IMG/VR virus record: IMGVR_UViG_3300035145_002621
Coordinates: 1-46,996 of that record
DNA length: 46,996 nt
Direction: 5' to 3' (one strand)
From: a virus
The notes under the pieces were generated by a model, which did no database searches, was not told the origin of the DNA, and was given only the letters and a program-made list of their open reading frames with translations. Both the position numbers and the translations under genes were made by a program. Below, in pieces: positions 17,134 through 24,900 of this stretch. Each line of letters starts with the position of its first letter. Position 1 is the stretch's first letter.

Positions 17134-18332
17134 TAGAACGTAAAGTATCTATTAGATAGATAAATTATTGACTTTGATTCACCTTCAATGTTGTAGGTGT
17201 GTTCTTTAGTTCCAAAAACTGACGTTACAGGACCTATCCAACCTTTTATGGTATTTTCAAATTTTGTGTAAGGTATAGGTAACTCATTACCCTTATTAAA
17301 TTTACCCATATTTGTATTTGAAATAATAAGATTTTCTCCATTAAATGTGGAATCCATTTTACCATCAAAAAATGGAGGTTTAGGGTTGAGACTATCATAA
17401 ACTTCACCAGTTACACCATAAAAAACTTTACCCTTTTCGTCAACTAATCTGTACCCATTCACTACTTTTCTTTCAGAGCCAACACTATACTGAAGTTTGT
17501 ATGGTTGTGCGGTTTTCTCACCTCTTCTTGCTTGAGTATTTCCACTTCTTGATGATTGGTTGTCACTTATAGGTGTTGCATTTGGTTTAATTACTATTTT
17601 TCTAAATTCTTCACCTCTTTTACCTTCTTGACCGTAATAGTTTTTGCCAGGTAAAACTTTTATTATTAAATCAAATCCTGTCGCCTTTTTAACTTCATTA
17701 ATCAACGCTTCAGCATATTTACTAGCACGAGTTTTTGCCAAATATTGATTCATTTTAAATGGGTCTTTTGCACCATTATATGGAGTACCAGGGTGGTCTA
17801 ATTGTGTAAAACCAGAAGGTGCGTCCAATGTAGGAGTTGCTGAATCCGCACTTCCTTGAATTGTTACATTTTTTAAATTCTTTGCACCTCCAATCTTAAT
17901 ATATCTTACAAATTGGTCCACAATTTTTTCAAAATTATTTTTAGCCTCAGGATACTTATCAAAGTAAGGCATAACCATATTATCAGGGTAAGGTAAACCA
18001 GTTCCTTTAATTTCCACTTCTTCAATAGTAACATCTTCACCACCTTCAGGTACGATTGGTTGACCAACAAGATTTAAATCATTTAGATATCTTAACGTAT
18101 ATTTATCACGACCAACATTAGTTGCAATAATACTAACATTAATATCATTATTTGAAATAGCATCAAAATCTACTTGACCTTTTTTTCTACCCTTCCAACT
18201 AGGTGGACCATAGGAATCATTATTTTTTCTTCCACGAACACCAATCAAATCTCCTCTACCTTGTTCCTGAATTACTTTCTTTACAATATTTTCAATATCG
18301 GCTTCTGTTAACCTTATAACTTTCTTTCCCAT
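17130..18332 (-). CDS. tagged protein with OmpA-like region
   Basis: A 400-residue protein. The N-terminus MGKKVIRLTEADIENIVKKV is of the tag type (LTE|A site); it is amphipathic rather than a signal peptide. The middle (about 120-260) resembles an OmpA C-terminal, peptidoglycan-associating domain: FVRYIKIGGAKNLKNVTIQGSA, then NQYLAKTRASKYAEALI and a final strand REFRKIVIKP. The last 120 residues are beta-rich and not recognised. The OmpA call is moderate because the spacing is unusual. A tagged, wall-binding virion protein would fit. Confidence 0.7.
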   Translation of the reverse strand: MGKKVIRLTEADIENIVKKVIQEQGRGDLIGVRGRKNNDSYGPPSWKGRKKGQVDFDAISNNDINVSIIATNVGRDKYTLRYLNDLNLVGQPIVPEGGEDVTIEEVEIKGTGLPYPDNMVMPYFDKYPEAKNNFEKIVDQFVRYIKIGGAKNLKNVTIQGSADSATPTLDAPSGFTQLDHPGTPYNGAKDPFKMNQYLAKTRASKYAEALINEVKKATGFDLIIKVLPGKNYYGQEGKRGEEFRKIVIKPNATPISDNQSSRSGNTQARRGEKTAQPYKLQYSVGSERKVVNGYRLVDEKGKVFYGVTGEVYDSLNPKPPFFDGKMDSTFNGENLIISNTNMGKFNKGNELPIPYTKFENTIKGWIGPVTSVFGTKEHTYNIEGESKSIIYLSNRYFTFY

Positions 18333-18349
18333 TACAGTAATATTTTTAT

Positions 18350-18357
18350 TATAAATA
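18350..18357 (-). promoter_or_regulatory. AT-rich TATTTATA upstream signal
   Basis: TATAAATA on the plus strand, 17 bp before the OmpA-like gene and directly next to the -33 element of the divergent tmRNA promoter. Confidence 0.4.
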
Positions 18358-18358
18358 G

Positions 18359-18389
18359 TTTGACAGAGAAAAAAAACTATTTATATTTG
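18359..18389 (+). promoter_or_regulatory. host-type promoter of the tmRNA
   Basis: TTTG (18359-18362), 19 bp, TATATTTG (18382-18389), 27 bp before the mature 5' end. Confidence 0.75.
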
Positions 18390-18416
18390 TAGTCAGAAAC
18401 AAGTTCTTTGATATAT

Positions 18417-18803
18417 GGGGGTGAATGGAATCGATTGGCGTAGATAGTCATCGAGGGCACGCAGTGAGACGTTACCTATCACTTTAATCTATGGTTGCAA
18501 ATTTTAGCTGGCGAAACTATCGCAAAACTTCAGGCTGTGGGTCTTATCCGCACTGAAGAAGTAACTGTAGCGTAAGACGTTAACAGTGAAGCGGGTCGGG
18601 GGACATACAACCTATGAACAGAAGTCTTTACAAAGGTGGAGAAACGACTGAACCCGAAATCGAGTCGTACATCTATTGGTGATGGAGGATGTAAAAATTC
18701 AATCACATATTTCGGAATGTTGAGAACCAATATTGACCTAAGCGTGTAGTCCTTTATGGGTAATGCGAGCAAGACGCGGGTTCGAATCCCGCCACCTCCA
18801 CCA
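18417..18803 (+). ncRNA. ssrA: tmRNA (complete)
   Basis: A 387-nt transfer-messenger RNA, which frees stalled ribosomes and adds a degradation tag. The 5' end GGGGGTGAATGGAATCGAT and the 3' end with T-arm GCGGG-TTCGAAT-CCCGC and acceptor CACCTCC-A-CCA form the tRNA-like domain: the 7-bp acceptor stem has one G-U pair and CCA is encoded. The alanine tmRNA hallmark G-U in this stem is at the third pair. The gene is full length with its own promoter and terminator, unlike the 3' fragments left at prophage attachment sites. The tag frame is given separately. Confidence 0.95.
18510..18575 (+). other. tmRNA tag reading frame, 21 codons
   Basis: The resume codon is taken as GGC at 18510 because TAG-CT precedes it, as TAG-TC precedes the E. 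coli resume codon GCA. The frame then reads GETIAKLQ... to ...EEVTVA and stops at TAA (18573-18575), giving 21 residues. The GET start matches Bacteroidota tags (GE-T/N-NYALAA type, from memory), but the rest is longer and ends in VTVA rather than LAA. No other frame gives an ALAA ending. Confidence 0.65.
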
Positions 18804-18805
18804 TT

Positions 18806-18845
18806 AATGCCGATTAGAATTGATTTTTAATCGGCATTTATTTTG
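18806..18845 (+). terminator. tmRNA terminator
   Basis: An 11-bp stem, AATGCCGATTA paired with TAATCGGCATT, then TATTTTG, starting three bases after the encoded CCA. Confidence 0.85.
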
Positions 18846-18871
18846 CAGTTTAAAAAAAAGGCTTATCTTTG
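18842..18871 (+). promoter_or_regulatory. host-type promoter of the DUF6011-like gene
   Basis: TTTG (18842-18845), 18 bp, TATCTTTG (18864-18871). Spacing is 1 bp shorter than the optimum. Confidence 0.6.
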
Positions 18872-18907
18872 TATTGTAATCATCAGTAAAGTATTAAAAA
18901 CATCATC

Positions 18908-19657
18908 ATGACAGTAACAGGAATCAACATCGAAGAAAAAGTAAGAAACTACCAAGGAACCAGCAACTTCATCAAAGCCCTCAAACCAGGTCTTATGAAA
19001 TGGGGTCGTCTAACACCAAGACAATACCAAGCAGCAGAAAAAGTAATTATGAACGAAGAGCGTCAAAAAGAAATCAACGTAGAAGAACTACCTGAAAGAC
19101 TTAAAGCTATCGTTACCTACACAGGTGAGTCCACTTTCGTAAACGACCTTAAAATGAAGTTCAAAAAATACCGCAAGTTGACTGACAAACAAGTTGATGC
19201 GGGCTTCAAAGCCATCGACCGTGAGATTCAAAAAGATTCTCAGAAAGACATGAACATCAAATTGGTGGGTAACACAATTAAAATCGGACGTAAAGTGGCG
19301 ATGGGTATCAAAGAGAACTACAACTTGGAGTTCCACCCAATCTTGGTTGACGTTACTGAAGTGATGGTTATGTCAAACAAAGCATTCAAATTGAAGGCAA
19401 AACTTACAAAAGAAAACGGTGGCATCTGTCGTTGTTGTGGAAGAACACTTACCGATGAGATGTCTCAAGTGACTGGTATCGGTCCCGTATGTGCCAAATA
19501 TGTCGGAGTTGAACACCCAAAATCAAAAGATGATGTTGAACAGTTCAAAGTCGATATCTCAAACAAAATCGATGAAATCGGGGAGTTTGAGTTCTGGATT
19601 CCAAAACGAGCAATCGTAGAATGGAACGGAACCGCAGGGGTGATGATGAGATGGTAA
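18908..19657 (+). CDS. DUF6011-type zinc-binding protein with internal repeat
   Basis: A 249-residue protein. Residues 174-197 (CRCCGRTLTDEMSQ...GIGPVCAK) match the zinc-binding DUF6011 pattern, with C174, C177 and C195 among likely ligands. The N-terminal half contains two related helical repeats (about 17-52 and 73-108) of the form G-x-S-x-F-(I/V)-x-x-L-K...LT-x-(R/K)-Q. Coding is richer in C-ending codons than its neighbours, which together with a promoter and a good terminator suggests high expression. The function is unknown; nucleic-acid binding is possible. Confidence 0.82.
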   Translation: MTVTGINIEEKVRNYQGTSNFIKALKPGLMKWGRLTPRQYQAAEKVIMNEERQKEINVEELPERLKAIVTYTGESTFVNDLKMKFKKYRKLTDKQVDAGFKAIDREIQKDSQKDMNIKLVGNTIKIGRKVAMGIKENYNLEFHPILVDVTEVMVMSNKAFKLKAKLTKENGGICRCCGRTLTDEMSQVTGIGPVCAKYVGVEHPKSKDDVEQFKVDISNKIDEIGEFEFWIPKRAIVEWNGTAGVMMRW

Positions 19658-19664
19658 AAAGAAG

Positions 19665-19688
19665 TGGGGGTCAATGACCCCCATTTTT
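19665..19688 (+). terminator. bidirectional terminator
   Basis: A TGGGGGTCA-A-TGACCCCCA hairpin followed by TTTTTAA on the plus strand and by a T-rich run on the minus strand, between two convergent genes. Confidence 0.8.
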
Positions 19689-20436
19689 AATTTATATCGT
19701 CCTCAGTCGGTTCAGTTAATGAATTTCCTGCACTCATGTACCTTGTCTGATACGTCCAATTGTATTTTGTTGCAATTGAGTTAATATTAGGGGGGTATAA
19801 GACCCTTAAGTCTTCTCTGGGGTGTGTGGTTATCACCGCAGATAAAAACTCGTCAGAAACGATTATATTGTCTTTTAGGGTAGGTAAATGGTCTTCCACC
19901 AGTTTACGAATCCCTTCCTTTTTTAAAATATAAGTGTGACTGTTATAGAAATAGGTAGGACGAATGAAATGTTCTTTACCAATTTCATAGGGTGGATGGA
20001 TATTATTAAAATTACCGTGCAATGAATTGTGAGCCATCAAACATAAATCCCAGTCATAACCTTCCATTTCATCAAAGATACTCCAATCCAAATCACCTTC
20101 AGGTTCGAAATCATCTTCCAATATCATAATGGTATCATAATCGTTATTATATGCATCTTCCCAACACATAGTATGTGAAATCATACCACCTGCTTCACCA
20201 TAGGTTGTTGGTCTTTCCCACCAATGCCAATCTAAATTTTGGTCAGAAATGTCCCATTTATCATAGAGGGTATACCCCAAATCGGTTTCATCCTTTAACC
20301 TTTTACCTAAAAACCCTTCAATAATAAAGACAGGTGTGTCGTATGGTAAAGGTATTCTACTTAGTCGGTCAAATAAATCTTTTATGTATTCTTCAGAATG
20401 GTCCAAAGAAATCACATAAACCTGGTCAATTTTCAT
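19687..20436 (-). CDS. family 25 glycosyltransferase
   Basis: A 249-residue protein with GT25 features: N-terminal strand VYVISLDHSEEYI, then GEAGGMISHTMCWEDA (80-95) and the DxD-like ILEDDF (106-110). GT25 includes LPS galactosyltransferases and collagen hydroxylysine galactosyltransferases. The start at 20436 (MKIDQVYVISL) places the core beta strand at the N-terminus; an in-frame ATG at 20466 would add ten residues. The acceptor is unknown: host surface glycan, phage protein or DNA. Confidence 0.85.
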   Translation of the reverse strand: MKIDQVYVISLDHSEEYIKDLFDRLSRIPLPYDTPVFIIEGFLGKRLKDETDLGYTLYDKWDISDQNLDWHWWERPTTYGEAGGMISHTMCWEDAYNNDYDTIMILEDDFEPEGDLDWSIFDEMEGYDWDLCLMAHNSLHGNFNNIHPPYEIGKEHFIRPTYFYNSHTYILKKEGIRKLVEDHLPTLKDNIIVSDEFLSAVITTHPREDLRVLYPPNINSIATKYNWTYQTRYMSAGNSLTEPTEDDIN

Positions 20437-20513
20437 AAAAACACTTTTTCTTATAAAATATATCACTTATAATTAAATTCAATAATTATAGTAAGAAAAA
20501 CAACTCAAAACAT

Positions 20514-21005
20514 ATGAGCGTAGTATTGGTGTTAAACTCTGATTACTCACCTTTAAATGTGACAAGCCTACAAAGAGGGTTTGTATTGGTCGATAAAGGA
20601 AAAGCAGAAGTGATAAAAAAAGGGGAGAATGATATCGTAACCAGTGTGGGTAATTTTGTTAGACCGTTGGTTATTAGATTGTTAAATTACATTCGATTCA
20701 GACCTAAAACCATTAAGGTTAATAGAAAACGTATATTCAAAAGAGACGGTTACAGTTGTCAATATTGTGGGTCAAAAAGAAACTTAACTATTGACCACGT
20801 CATTCCTCGTTCTCGTGGAGGTACCAATACGTGGAAAAATATGGTAACCTGTTGTTTTAGGTGCAACTCAACAAAGGGGGATAAAACACCATCAGAAGCT
20901 AACATGAAACTATTGACTCAACCTTATGAGCCGAGTATATTTACACATATCATTCACGATGATATTGAAACAATTTGGAGTAATTTCAAAAAATCATTTG
21001 TTTAA
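20514..21005 (+). CDS. HNH endonuclease
   Basis: A 163-residue protein with a C-terminal HNH domain: IFKRDGYSCQYCG (C82, C85), LTIDHVIPRSRGG (D94-H95), WKNMVTCCFRCNSTKGD (N109, zinc Cys C114 and C117). The N-terminal 60 residues (VLVLNSDYSPLNVTSLQRGF) match the domain commonly fused to bacterial HNH proteins of this kind, so it is probably a free-standing cellular-type HNH protein rather than an intron homing enzyme. It could nick host DNA or act in packaging; the target is unknown. Confidence 0.9.
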   Translation: MSVVLVLNSDYSPLNVTSLQRGFVLVDKGKAEVIKKGENDIVTSVGNFVRPLVIRLLNYIRFRPKTIKVNRKRIFKRDGYSCQYCGSKRNLTIDHVIPRSRGGTNTWKNMVTCCFRCNSTKGDKTPSEANMKLLTQPYEPSIFTHIIHDDIETIWSNFKKSFV

Positions 21006-21028
21006 CAATTTTTTATGTTCTATCTTTG
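20997..21028 (+). promoter_or_regulatory. host-type promoter of tRNA-Leu
   Basis: TTTG (20997-21000), 20 bp, TATCTTTG (21021-21028), 13 bp before the tRNA. Confidence 0.65.
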
Positions 21029-21041
21029 AACTATAAGAAAT

Positions 21042-21127
21042 GCCATAGTGGTGGAATTGGTAGACACGAGGGACTTAAAATCCCTTGAACAGTAATGTTC
21101 GTGACGGTTCGAGTCCGTCCTGTGGTA
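21042..21127 (+). tRNA. tRNA-Leu (UAA)
   Basis: An 86-nt class II tRNA. The acceptor stem pairs GCCATAG with CTGTGGT, the anticodon loop is CTTAAAA (anticodon TAA, read UAA), a long variable arm GAACAGTAATGTTC follows, and the T arm is GACGG-TTCGAGT-CCGTC. CCA is not encoded, unlike in the tmRNA, so host CCA addition is needed. It reads UUA, a frequent codon in this AT-rich genome. Confidence 0.95.
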
Positions 21128-21135
21128 CAAAAATA

Positions 21136-21162
21136 AAAGAGGGACGATTGTCCCTCTTTCAT
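21136..21162 (-). terminator. bidirectional terminator
   Basis: AAAGAGGGAC-GATT-GTCCCTCTTT hairpin. The minus-strand T run (TTTTATTTTTG) is strong, so it mainly ends the minus-strand operon; it may also end the tRNA transcript. Confidence 0.8.
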
Positions 21163-21195
21163 TAGATACTTGTACACCCCCTTCTTTTTGAAAGT

Positions 21196-21801
21196 TTATG
21201 AAAGCATATTATCTCTAATACCTTTCAACTTCAACTCCATATTAGAGTTGACATCCCCGATTAAAGGCTCAATTCTTCGTCTAAGTTCATCTTCCATATT
21301 CGATACCATTTGTTGACCTTTTTCAATATTCATTATTGAATACTTACTTCCCATGTCTTCGGTATATGCTTGAACTATTTTATTTGCCAAATATTTTGGG
21401 TCATTAAATAATTCAGGAATATCATCCATCTCAGTATTTCCAATTGCATTTGTTATAATTTCTTCCTCAACATCTGTCAATTGCAATTTAGATTTTAGGT
21501 ATTCGGCCAATTTTTCTTTTAGTGTATCAATGAAACGTGGACCTTCCTCAGCAAACATTAATGTTAATGCTTGAATTATATTTTCATTAATCAGATTTTG
21601 ACTCACACCCTGAGACTTTAATGATTTGTTCTCAGACAATAACGTATTAAACGCTTTTGTTACTTGTATCTTAGAGTTTTTATTTATATTTTTTGGAACC
21701 ACAGAAAATCTACCCTTAACTATTTTTTCTTCAGTTAAGGTTACTTTTTTTGTCTCCTGTAGAATTTCAAGATTTTTTCTGATTGACTTTTTTAAACTCA
21801 T
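21196..21801 (-). CDS. tagged helical hypothetical protein
   Basis: A 201-residue helical, charged protein, not recognised. The ATG at 21801 is chosen because it overlaps the upstream stop as ATGA; an ATG 15 bp further upstream is possible. The N-terminus MSLKKSIRKNLEILQETKKV contains (L/I)xE sites (LQE, LTE) as in other tagged proteins. It is the last gene of a minus-strand operon and is followed by a terminator. Confidence 0.75.
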   Translation of the reverse strand: MSLKKSIRKNLEILQETKKVTLTEEKIVKGRFSVVPKNINKNSKIQVTKAFNTLLSENKSLKSQGVSQNLINENIIQALTLMFAEEGPRFIDTLKEKLAEYLKSKLQLTDVEEEIITNAIGNTEMDDIPELFNDPKYLANKIVQAYTEDMGSKYSIMNIEKGQQMVSNMEDELRRRIEPLIGDVNSNMELKLKGIRDNMLS

Positions 21802-22964
21802 GATTTCTTCTTCCAAACTTTAAACGACTCAGTGAACTCACTACTCTTTACGTTCTTAACAACGTAATCTGTATCATCAACAGGTCTCTTAAATAAATAT
21901 CCACCTTTCTTAAGTTTTTCCAATAATTCTTTTTGTTTTTTTGTCAAATTGTTTGTTAACTCACCATCATTAATTAACGATTCCAAACCTTTTTTTTCTT
22001 TACCTTTCATAACCACCTCAAAAGGTTCTTCCTTTTTCATTGGTTGTTGAGGTTGAGATTCAGGTTGTGACATCATTTCTTTTGTTTCCTCATCGAAATC
22101 AATATCTTTAATTCGGTCACCAGGTAAGATTTTAAAATCTCTATCGTCAGCTGTTGGGTTATTCTCGATGGTAAAGTAATTAATACCGCTATCTAATAAT
22201 TGACCCAATCCTTTACTGTTGTTTTTAAACGGTAGGTTAATATTTGAATTGTCTCTGTATGAACCGATTCTAACGAACGGTTGACTTGTCTTATCGTCCA
22301 TACCTCTACAGTCAACTACTGAACGGATAAAGGCGATATCTTCAGGATATTTTTCAGACATATCTAAGAAACTATTTTTCATAGACTCACGGTCATCATC
22401 GGTAAATGAAATTTTTTGTTTTCCTTTTTTAGGGTCTATAGTGTAGAAGTTAAACTCTCTAAGTTTATCATCTATCATTTGCGGTATATGTTCCATATTT
22501 TCTCTTATTATTGATTCTGTAAATTCAGTTTGACCCTCTTTAGGGATTAAGTAATCTTTTGTAAAACTTTTCTCAGTACCGTTTTCTTTAAAATACCAAT
22601 CGTATTCTCCACCTACTTCTTTCTTATAAATTTCTAACCATACATCTGTTTTTACATCACTTCCTTCTCCATAATATTTTAAAACACCATCATCAATTTT
22701 TAATTGGTTAGGTTGTATGTCGTTAAATAATGGATTACCATTACTATCTTTCATACCATCAGATTTTTTTACAAATTGTAAATTTTTACTTTCTGCAAAA
22801 TCTTCCCATATTGGATTTATTTCATTGGCAATTTTTTCCGTATCATATTTCAAACACTTTGAACCTGATAATGTCATAATGCCGTCACAAGCGGGTTTTT
22901 TATTAAATTCAGTACCGTTTGATTGTTTACATTTTTCACAAAAAAATTCATTACTTACACTCAT
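21798..22964 (-). CDS. hypothetical protein with N-terminal Cys cluster
   Basis: A 388-residue protein, not recognised. The N-terminal 40 residues hold four Cys (FCEKCKQ...KPACDG...GSKCLKY), a possible small metal site. A mixed alpha/beta region follows, then a low-complexity Pro/Gln linker (QPESQPQQPMKKEEP) and a Lys-rich helical C-terminus ending FKVWKKKS. It is separated from the upstream gene by 1 bp and overlaps the next by 4 bp. Confidence 0.75.
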   Translation of the reverse strand: MSVSNEFFCEKCKQSNGTEFNKKPACDGIMTLSGSKCLKYDTEKIANEINPIWEDFAESKNLQFVKKSDGMKDSNGNPLFNDIQPNQLKIDDGVLKYYGEGSDVKTDVWLEIYKKEVGGEYDWYFKENGTEKSFTKDYLIPKEGQTEFTESIIRENMEHIPQMIDDKLREFNFYTIDPKKGKQKISFTDDDRESMKNSFLDMSEKYPEDIAFIRSVVDCRGMDDKTSQPFVRIGSYRDNSNINLPFKNNSKGLGQLLDSGINYFTIENNPTADDRDFKILPGDRIKDIDFDEETKEMMSQPESQPQQPMKKEEPFEVVMKGKEKKGLESLINDGELTNNLTKKQKELLEKLKKGGYLFKRPVDDTDYVVKNVKSSEFTESFKVWKKKS

Positions 22965-22965
22965 T

Positions 22966-24900
22966 TTAATCTTGTTTTACATATTTTCCATCGACTAATT
23001 TATAGTTGAATATAACTCCACCACCTAAGTCCCATTTATAAATATCACCATCTTGACTAACTTGGTTCAACTCAACACCTAATTGTTTACTAAAATCATC
23101 TAAACTACCAGGTTCTCCTGAACCTTCAGGAGTTGAATCTTCATCATCCGTTGTTATTTCAGTATCCACCGTTGTTGTTTCTGATTCTATTTGAGATAAT
23201 ACTTTATTAATTTCAGTATCCACCGTTGGTGGTAAACCGTCATACCACCAAGAGGATGCTTTTGTCACCCAAGTATCTGTTTCCTCTATGATATCCTCAA
23301 TAATCTTTAATTTCTCTTCTTCACTTGCGTTTTTAAAGTTGTCACTTTTTTGTAACTCTTCTAATTTATTAAATTGATTGTTCCACCATGCGTAACCACC
23401 ACCTGGTTTTGAGTTATCATCCATCCAATTTTTAATTGCCAAAGCAGGTACCGTAATTCCAAAATTCTGTAAAGTATTTTCAACAGTATTAATAACCATG
23501 TCCGTAGCCCAATAACTATCTTCATAATCTTTATAATCAAAACCAAAACCTGCAATGAAATTTGCCATATCAGGGTGTTCTTTAATCCATTCTTCAGTCA
23601 TGAAATCAGAATCTTGCAGTATCATCGCAGCTGCCCAATCCATAAGAGTTTCAGCAGCACCTAAGTAGAATGGTATACTGAATAATCTAGAACCAATTTC
23701 AGTGGTTAAAATACGAAGTGCCTTTTTAGGGTCTGTAAATAACTTTTTAAGTGCAGGTCCTATATTACCTGTTAGGAATTTTCCTGCTGAACCTCCATAA
23801 CTTAGTTTAGATACTCTTTCTACAGTTCCAGGTTTCGTAAATGGAATTCTTTTAGGATTAAATAGTAATTTTCTTAACGCATCAGTTCTTTCTTGTTTTA
23901 ATTGTATCATTTCTTGATACCAACTACCTTCAGGTTTATAACCTCCTTGTGGTAGGTAATTCCATATACTAATAACATCTGCATCTTCTTTTGATGCCCT
24001 TTCAATTAATTTATTTATCTTAGCTCTTTCCGCTGATGTTCTAGGTAACGAATTTCTTTTTTGTGTTAACTCTTCAATTAAAACTTCTAAAGTCTCTTTA
24101 TTTTTTCGTCTCATCACACCCAAATTAAATTCTACTCGGTCTAAATAACGATTAGCTCTTTTCGTCATTTCGCTTCTAGACGCATCATCAAGAGGTAACT
24201 TATTAACCTCATCTTTTAATTTTAGATAACTATCGATATCAGATGTTATTTTACCTTCAATCTTTTTTACGGATTTAAAATAACTCGACAATGTTTCACT
24301 AAACCTAATTACTTTACCACTTTTAGTACTGGAACTCGCCAATTTTTCACCACCACCTAATTTTAAATAATCATTATAATTGGCCCTACTAAAATTAGGT
24401 ATTGAAAAGAAATATTCATCATTAACGAATCTTTTTAAAGTGTCATCTCCATAATCTGCAATATTATTTACTTGAGAATTGAAGTATTCGGCAGCTTTAG
24501 TGTTCTGTCCTTGGTCTAATAGGTCTTGAACTCCTTTTTTTACTGTGTCTAATTTTTGAGTTATTGTCACTGCATTATCATCTACAATAGTGTCAAATGC
24601 AGATTTTAAACCTGCAAAAGCATCATTAAATGCCTTTGGATTATCTAATTTTTTTAAATCATCAAAAATATCACCTATAGGTCTGGCATTATCACCATCC
24701 TCAGATAATTGTTTTAATAATCTGGCACCGTCATCACCATACTCTCTGGCCAGTACATCTATATTTTTAGTGGTGATATCTAATAAATCGTCAATTACTG
24801 ATATCGCACCTTTAGCTAATTTTGTACGAGAACCTTCATTAATTAAACCCATAACTTCTTGAATTCTCGATATTTCTTGTAATAATTTTTTATTATCCAT
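22966..24900 (-). CDS. large tagged protein, putative virion or ejection protein
   Basis: A 644-residue protein with no recognised family. The N-terminus MDNKKLLQEISRIQEVMGL is a clear tag shared with the metallopeptidase at 26270 (EISRIxxVMGL), followed by INE|G. Residues about 30-330 are helical and coiled. A more hydrophobic segment near 380-430 (GSAGKFLTGNIGPALKKLF, then SIPFYLGAAETLMDWAAAMI) could associate with membranes. The last 60 residues are Thr/Asp/Gly-rich plus a beta strand pair. Size, tag and operon position beside a membrane/peptidoglycan protein suggest a packaged protein ejected with the DNA; this is inference. Confidence 0.75.
   Translation of the reverse strand: MDNKKLLQEISRIQEVMGLINEGSRTKLAKGAISVIDDLLDITTKNIDVLAREYGDDGARLLKQLSEDGDNARPIGDIFDDLKKLDNPKAFNDAFAGLKSAFDTIVDDNAVTITQKLDTVKKGVQDLLDQGQNTKAAEYFNSQVNNIADYGDDTLKRFVNDEYFFSIPNFSRANYNDYLKLGGGEKLASSSTKSGKVIRFSETLSSYFKSVKKIEGKITSDIDSYLKLKDEVNKLPLDDASRSEMTKRANRYLDRVEFNLGVMRRKNKETLEVLIEELTQKRNSLPRTSAERAKINKLIERASKEDADVISIWNYLPQGGYKPEGSWYQEMIQLKQERTDALRKLLFNPKRIPFTKPGTVERVSKLSYGGSAGKFLTGNIGPALKKLFTDPKKALRILTTEIGSRLFSIPFYLGAAETLMDWAAAMILQDSDFMTEEWIKEHPDMANFIAGFGFDYKDYEDSYWATDMVINTVENTLQNFGITVPALAIKNWMDDNSKPGGGYAWWNNQFNKLEELQKSDNFKNASEEEKLKIIEDIIEETDTWVTKASSWWYDGLPPTVDTEINKVLSQIESETTTVDTEITTDDEDSTPEGSGEPGSLDDFSKQLGVELNQVSQDGDIYKWDLGGGVIFNYKLVDGKYVKQD

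Noticed and set aside
18530-18772. Minus-strand 80-codon frame over the tmRNA
   Set aside because: It lies wholly inside the structured RNA and has no coding character.
18417-18803. Phage attachment site at ssrA
   Set aside because: The tmRNA is full length with a promoter and there is no integrase or direct repeat nearby; a T4-like phage would not be expected to integrate.
20514-21005. HNH gene as an intron-encoded homing endonuclease
   Set aside because: No split gene or intron boundary is seen around it, and the N-terminal domain matches free-standing cellular HNH proteins.
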